A stretch of 18,569 bases of DNA from Hyphomicrobium_A sp039933175. Its GTDB lineage: Bacteria; Pseudomonadota; Alphaproteobacteria; Rhizobiales; Hyphomicrobiaceae. Shown here in pieces: positions 14,478-18,569 of this stretch; within the stretch, counting starts at the first letter, position 1, and every line of letters starts with the position of its first letter. Both the position numbers and the translations under genes were made by a program. The notes beneath the pieces are model-generated. The model searched no databases, had not been told where the DNA came from, and saw only the letters and a program-made list of their open reading frames with translations. Location: NCBI GenBank assembly GCA_039933175.1, contig JBDTOR010000036.1, positions 1 to 18,569 on the forward strand, written 5' to 3'.

Positions 14478-15821
14478 CTACGCGCCAGGGTACTGGTAGA
14501 CCGTTTCCCCTGCAACCAGAGTGCGCAGCACGCGCCCCTGCATCTTGCTCTCGTCGAAAGGGGTGTTCTTCGAGCGCGAGCGCAGCAGATCCTTGTTTAC
14601 GACCCACGGCTCGCCCGGATCGAACAGGATGATGTCGGCGATGGCACCCTTGGTGAGCTTGCCCGAGTGAAGCCCGAGCAGCTTCGCTGGGTTGATCGTC
14701 AGCGCCCGCAGGATGCTCAGCAGCGTCAGCTCTCCCGAGTGGTGCAGGCGCAGGGCGGCCGACAGCAGCGTTTCAAGGCCCACGGCGCCGTCGGTGGCCT
14801 CGGCGAATGGGCGGCGCTTGTCGTCGGCGTCCTGCGGATCGTGGCTGGAGACGATGATGTCGATGTCGCCGGACGCAAGGCCGCGGATCATCGCCGCGCG
14901 GTCGTCGTCGCTGCGCAGGGGCGGGCGCATCTTGAAGAAGGTGCGATAGGGGCCGATGTCGTTCTCGTTCAGCGTCAGGTGGTTGATCGATACGCCGCAC
15001 GTCACCGGCAGCTTGCGCGCCTTGGCCGAGCGGATCACCTCGAGACTTTCAGCGCAGCTGATGGTCGCGGCGTGATAGCGCCCGCGCGTCATCTCGACGA
15101 GACGCACGTCGCGTTCCAGCATGATCGTCTCGGACGCCTTCGGCACGCCCGGCAGGCCGAGGCGGGCCGCGACCTCACCGGAGTTCATCGCCCCGCTTGA
15201 AGCCAGATACGGATCTTCGGTGTGGTGCACGATCAGCGCGCCGAAATCCTTGGCGTACAGCAGCACGTTGCGCATCACGCGCGTATTGGCGACCGACAGC
15301 TTGCCGTTGGAGAAGGCGATGGCGCCGGCCCGCTTGAGCAGGCCGATCTCCGTCATCTCCTCGCCCTTGAGGCCCTTGGTCATCGCCGCCATGGTGTGCA
15401 CGTGCACGATGGCGTTGTCGCGGGCGCGCCGCTGAATGAAATCGACGAGCGCCACCTGGTCGATGACCGGGTCGGTCTCCGGCATCACGACCATTGTGGT
15501 GACGCCGCCCGCCGCAGCCGCATGGCTGGCGGTCTTGAGCGTCTCCCGATGTTCAAAACCGGGCTCCCCGGTGAACACTTGCGCGTCGATCAAGCCGGGC
15601 GCCAGCACGTGGCCTTTGCAGTCAACGACATCGACACCGTCCGGCGCGTTGCGGCGTAGGTGCGGACCGATGTCGGCTATGAGCCCGTTGCGCACGACGA
15701 GGCCGCCGGGCTCGTCGCGGTTCGCCGCCGGATCGACGATGCGCGCGTTGATGAATGCCGTCGCTGGCGTCGACTTGGCCTCGCGCGCGAGCTTCCGGCC
15801 GGTGGTGGTTGCTGTGTTCAT
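14478..15821 (-). CDS. pyrC: Dihydroorotase-family protein PyrC, possibly non-catalytic
   Basis: A 447-residue amidohydrolase of the class I dihydroorotase family, third step of pyrimidine synthesis by homology. Fold motifs include APGLID, AAAGGVTTMVVMPETDPVID, VTCGVSINHLTLNENDIGPY, TDGAVGLETLLSAAL and SRSKNTPF. However, the metal-binding DxHxH is D79-A-Q-V-F83, so both histidines are lost. The usual TDHAPH loop reads SSHDPQ (325-330), losing the catalytic aspartate and last histidine, and the aspartate of the usual FSDDG segment is N172. It may therefore be an inactive partner of PyrB, like Pseudomonas PyrC', or a divergent enzyme. I recall the same substitutions in rhizobial orthologues. 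Its ATG overlaps the pyrB stop (ATGA), which argues for coupled translation and complex formation. Confidence 0.88.
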   Translation of the reverse strand: MNTATTTGRKLAREAKSTPATAFINARIVDPAANRDEPGGLVVRNGLIADIGPHLRRNAPDGVDVVDCKGHVLAPGLIDAQVFTGEPGFEHRETLKTASHAAAAGGVTTMVVMPETDPVIDQVALVDFIQRRARDNAIVHVHTMAAMTKGLKGEEMTEIGLLKRAGAIAFSNGKLSVANTRVMRNVLLYAKDFGALIVHHTEDPYLASSGAMNSGEVAARLGLPGVPKASETIMLERDVRLVEMTRGRYHAATISCAESLEVIRSAKARKLPVTCGVSINHLTLNENDIGPYRTFFKMRPPLRSDDDRAAMIRGLASGDIDIIVSSHDPQDADDKRRPFAEATDGAVGLETLLSAALRLHHSGELTLLSILRALTINPAKLLGLHSGKLTKGAIADIILFDPGEPWVVNKDLLRSRSKNTPFDESKMQGRVLRTLVAGETVYQYPGA

Positions 15822-16777
15822 CGTTTCAGCAGGTTGCGGGCCAGCGCCTCGAGGACGGCCATGCGCACGGCGACACCCATCTCCACCTGGTCGTGGATGA
15901 CGCTCGACGAATGGTCGGCGACGGTCGAGGCGATTTCGACGCCGCGGTTCATGGGGCCCGGATGCATGACGATGGCGTCGGGCTTGGCGCGCGCCAGCTT
16001 TTCCTGGTCGAGACCGAAGAAGTGGAAGTACTCGCGCGTCGAGGGGACGTACGATCCCTCCATGCGCTCGCGCTGCAGGCGCAGCATCATGACGACATCG
16101 GCGCCTTCGACCGCTTTCCACATGTCGGTGAACACCTCGGCGCCGAGGCGCTCGGGCGCCGCCGGCAGCAAGGTGGAGGGCGCGGCGATGCGCACGCGGG
16201 CGCCGAGCGTGTTGAGCACGATGATGTTGGAGCGGGCGACGCGGCTGTGCAGCACGTCACCGCAAATGGCGACGGTCAGCCCCGCGATGCGTCCCTTGGC
16301 ACGGCGGATGGTCAGGGCGTCGAGCAGCGCCTGGGTCGGATGCTGGTGCGAGCCGTCGCCGGCGTTGATCACCGAGCAGTCGATCTTCTGCGCCAGCAGC
16401 TCGACGGCGCCGGCCGCATGATGGCGCACGACGATGATGTCGGGCCGCATGGCGTTGAGCGTCATCGCCGTGTCGATCAGCGTCTCGCCCTTCTGCACCG
16501 AGGAGGTCGAGACGTTCATGTTCATGACGTCGGCGCCGAGCCGCTTAGCCGCCATCTCGAACGAAGATTGCGTGCGCGTCGAGGCTTCGAAGAAAAGGTT
16601 GATGAGAGTGCGCCCGCGCAGCAGATCACGTCTCTTGCCGGGTTGGCGGTTGTCGTCGGCGGCCTTATCCGCGAGATCGAGCAAAAAATTGATCTCGGAC
16701 GCGCTCAGCCCCTCGACCGTGAGGAGATGACGATGCGCGAAGTGGAGCGCCTCGACTTTGGCAGCTGCATTGGTCAT
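15818..16777 (-). CDS. pyrB: Aspartate carbamoyltransferase catalytic chain
   Basis: A 319-residue ATCase catalytic subunit, which condenses carbamoyl phosphate with aspartate, second step of pyrimidine synthesis. The carbamoyl-phosphate site is S66-T-R-T69 in FFEASTRTQSSFE, with the lysine in SSVQKGETLIDT; HPTQALLDAL and HPGPMNRGVEI complete the active site. No pyrI regulatory chain is nearby; class A ATCases pair with a PyrC-like protein, which fits the overlapping pyrC gene. The ATG at 16777 is chosen for the family-like N terminus. A good promoter places the transcription start only a few bases upstream and there is no ribosome site, so translation is probably near-leaderless. It is divergent from the AidB homologue. 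Confidence 0.96.
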   Translation of the reverse strand: MTNAAAKVEALHFAHRHLLTVEGLSASEINFLLDLADKAADDNRQPGKRRDLLRGRTLINLFFEASTRTQSSFEMAAKRLGADVMNMNVSTSSVQKGETLIDTAMTLNAMRPDIIVVRHHAAGAVELLAQKIDCSVINAGDGSHQHPTQALLDALTIRRAKGRIAGLTVAICGDVLHSRVARSNIIVLNTLGARVRIAAPSTLLPAAPERLGAEVFTDMWKAVEGADVVMMLRLQRERMEGSYVPSTREYFHFFGLDQEKLARAKPDAIVMHPGPMNRGVEIASTVADHSSSVIHDQVEMGVAVRMAVLEALARNLLKR

Positions 16778-16787
16778 TAAAGGCGTT

Positions 16788-16816
16788 TGTATAGGGAGAG
16801 TCTTGCCAACGGGCAA
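16788..16816 (-). promoter_or_regulatory. pyrB: Probable pyrB promoter, near-leaderless
   Basis: On the minus strand TTGCCC at 16816-16811, a 17-base spacer, and TATACA at 16793-16788. The expected start is near 16781, only about four bases before the pyrB ATG at 16777. No Shine-Dalgarno sequence could fit. Confidence 0.5.
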
Positions 16817-16839
16817 CCCACGTCGCGCCTGGCGGCGCG
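16803..16839. repeat. Two adjacent perfect inverted repeats in the pyrB/aidB intergenic region
   Basis: TTGCC-AACG-GGCAA at 16803-16816 overlaps the pyrB -35 hexamer, and CGCGCC-TGGC-GGCGCG at 16824-16839 lies just upstream of it. Both are perfect with four-base centres. They could be operator half-sites shared by the divergent genes or, in such GC-rich DNA, chance. Confidence 0.3.
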
Positions 16840-16903
16840 CAACAGCTGGGGAATTCGTTAAGGCTTGGTAGTAAGCAGCCGCCGCGAGGGGCGATAAAGG
16901 CCA

Positions 16904-18569
16904 ATGGCCGCGCGATCTACAACCCACGAAGTGTTCAATCAGCCGCCTCCATTCGAGGACGTGAACCTCTATGCCTCGGACGCCGGGCTTATTGACGCGG
17001 TGGAGCGGGAAGGCGGCGGCGCCGCGGCGACAGCGCTCGGCAGCTTCGGGCAGGTTGCGGGCAGCGCCGAGGCGCTCGAGCGCGGGCGTCTCGCCAACGA
17101 GCACACGCCCAAGCTGTCGACTCACGACCGGCAGGGGCGCCGCCGCGATACGGTGACGTTCCACCCCGCCTACCACACGCTAATGCGGACGAGCTGCGCC
17201 GAAGGGCTGCACAGCTCCGTTTGGGCCCATCTATCCAAGAAAGGCGAGGCGCGGCGTGCCGGCGCCCACGTCGCCCGCGCCGGCGCGTTCTACATGGCGG
17301 CGCAGATGGAGGCCGGGCACTGCTGCCCCATCACCATGACGAACGCGGCCGTGCCCGTGCTGATGCAGCAGCCGAATGTCGCCGCCGAATGGCTGTCACG
17401 CATCCTGCCGTACAACTACGACCCGAGCTTTGCCCCGCCCGCAGCCAAGACCGCCGTCACGCTCGGCATGGGCATGACGGAGAAGCAGGGCGGCACGGAC
17501 GTGCGGGCATCGACGACGACGGCCGAACCAATCGGCGGCAGCGGTCCCGGCGGGGAATACCGCATCACCGGCCATAAATGGTTTCTCTCCGCGCCGATGT
17601 CGGATGCTTTCCTCGTCCTGGCCCAGGCCCCTGGCGGGCTGACGTGCTTTCTGATGCCGCGCTTCGTGCCCGACGGCAGCGTCAACGCCCTGCACCTGCA
17701 GCGTCTGAAGGACAAGCTCGGCAACCGCTCGAACGCATCCTCGGAAGTCGAGTTTCACGGCGCGTGGGCGCGGGCCATCGGCGAGGAAGGCCGCGGCGTC
17801 GCTAGCATCATCGACATGGTCACCTATACGCGGCTCGATTGCGCCGTCGCCTCGGCCGGCCTGATGCGCTTTGCCCTCGCCAACGCCATTCATCACGCCG
17901 AGCACCGCCGCGTGTTCGACAAGAAGCTGGTCGAGCAGCCCGTTATGCAGCAGGTGCTCGCCGACATGGCGCTCGACGTTGAGGCGGCGACGGCGCTCGC
18001 CTTCCGCCTCGCCCGGTCGTTCGATCGCGCCGACGATCCGCGCGCCTCCGCCTGGCGCCGCCTGATGACGCCGGTGACCAAATACTGGGTTTGCAAGATG
18101 GCGCCGCCGCTCGTGGCCGAGGCGATGGAATGCCTCGGCGGCAACGGCTACGTCGAGGAAGCGCCGCTGGCGCGGCTCTATCGCGAGGTGCCGGTCAATT
18201 CGATCTGGGAAGGGTCCGGCAACGTCATGGCGCTCGACGTGGCGCGCGTCCTGCAACGCGAGCCCGCCGCCGTGCAGATGGTGATGGACGAGCTGCTGGT
18301 GGCTGCCGGCGATGATCAGCACCTGCGCCGCGCTCATGCGCGTCTGGAAGCCATGCTGCAGGAGCCGAAGCTGCTCGACGCGCGCGGCCGCACCCTGGTC
18401 GAGGCGCTGGCCGTGCTCGCCGCCGGATCGATCCTGCGCGCCCACGCACCGGCCGCGGTGGCCGATGCGTTCATCGCCACGCGCATTTCCGGCGATCCGC
18501 GTCAGACGTACGGCCAGGGCCTCGAGCACGCCGACGTCGGCGCCATCATCGCCCGCGCCTCGCCAAACC
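16904..18569 (+). CDS. aidB: AidB-like acyl-CoA dehydrogenase homologue (DNA alkylation response type), 3' end outside window
   Basis: At least 555 residues are visible, close to the full length of the AidB family (about 540-560), and the stop lies beyond the right edge. AidB is a flavoprotein of the acyl-CoA dehydrogenase superfamily, induced by alkylating agents in E. coli and able to bind DNA; its enzyme activity is poorly defined. Seen are the typical start THEVFNQPPPFEDVNLYASD, the flavin motif MGMTEKQGGTD (189-199), TGHKWFLSAPMSDAFLVLAQ, ALHLQRLKDKLGNRSNASSE, and the active-site region SIWEGSGNVMALD with E436. The ATG at 16904 has AAAGG close by. It is divergent from pyrB with 126 bases between starts. 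No ada or alkB gene is in view, so a role in alkylation repair is inferred; it could instead act on branched-chain acyl-CoA. Confidence 0.85.
   Translation, partial: MAARSTTHEVFNQPPPFEDVNLYASDAGLIDAVEREGGGAAATALGSFGQVAGSAEALERGRLANEHTPKLSTHDRQGRRRDTVTFHPAYHTLMRTSCAEGLHSSVWAHLSKKGEARRAGAHVARAGAFYMAAQMEAGHCCPITMTNAAVPVLMQQPNVAAEWLSRILPYNYDPSFAPPAAKTAVTLGMGMTEKQGGTDVRASTTTAEPIGGSGPGGEYRITGHKWFLSAPMSDAFLVLAQAPGGLTCFLMPRFVPDGSVNALHLQRLKDKLGNRSNASSEVEFHGAWARAIGEEGRGVASIIDMVTYTRLDCAVASAGLMRFALANAIHHAEHRRVFDKKLVEQPVMQQVLADMALDVEAATALAFRLARSFDRADDPRASAWRRLMTPVTKYWVCKMAPPLVAEAMECLGGNGYVEEAPLARLYREVPVNSIWEGSGNVMALDVARVLQREPAAVQMVMDELLVAAGDDQHLRRAHARLEAMLQEPKLLDARGRTLVEALAVLAAGSILRAHAPAAVADAFIATRISGDPRQTYGQGLEHADVGAIIARASPN

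Overview
The window is a GC-rich chromosomal segment that reads as an alphaproteobacterium of the order Hyphomicrobiales (the rhizobial group). The evidence is the divK-pleD cell-cycle pair, the order-typical proteins DUF3572 and DUF1849/EipB, the 55-residue cysteine-free L33 protein, and the block pyrB-pyrC-plsY-dprA-topA-rnr-DUF983-rpmG. I cannot fix the genus. Coding density is high: 17 protein genes, no tRNA, rRNA, IS element, phage gene or CRISPR array that I can see, and no sign of recent transfer.

Layout. (1) 1-2452, minus strand: a three-gene cluster, Rid-family protein, glycerophosphodiester phosphodiesterase, then a FemAB-like GNAT protein that runs off the left edge. (2) 2604-3494, plus: EipB-like periplasmic envelope protein, tail-overlapping DUF3572 (3484-3777, minus). 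(3) 3947-5779, plus: divK and pleD, which control polar development and cyclic-di-GMP. The divK upstream region has a good CtrA-type box next to a GANTC (CcrM) site. (4) 5780-6387: a 608-base gap between convergent genes with no convincing ORF but several nested inverted repeats, the only really unexplained stretch. (5) 6388-16777, minus: pyrB, pyrC, plsY, dprA, then (after a short plus-strand orphan at 12495-12692) topA, rnr, DUF983 and rpmG, probably at least three transcription units (pyrB-pyrC-plsY-dprA; topA-rnr-DUF983; rpmG from its own promoter). (6) 16904-18569, plus: an AidB-type acyl-CoA dehydrogenase homologue, divergent from pyrB and cut by the right edge.

How the genes fit together. 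Most of the window is housekeeping: pyrimidine synthesis (pyrB, pyrC), phospholipid synthesis (plsY), DNA topology and uptake or recombination (topA, dprA), RNA decay (rnr) and the ribosome (rpmG). The regulatory core is divK-pleD, where a phospho-signal sets both CtrA activity and cyclic-di-GMP output. I found no new defence, secretion or biosynthetic system. The best leads are the PyrC homologue that lacks canonical dihydroorotase metal ligands, the structured gap after pleD, the CtrA/GANTC arrangement before divK, a near-leaderless pyrB, and several conserved but uncharacterised small proteins.
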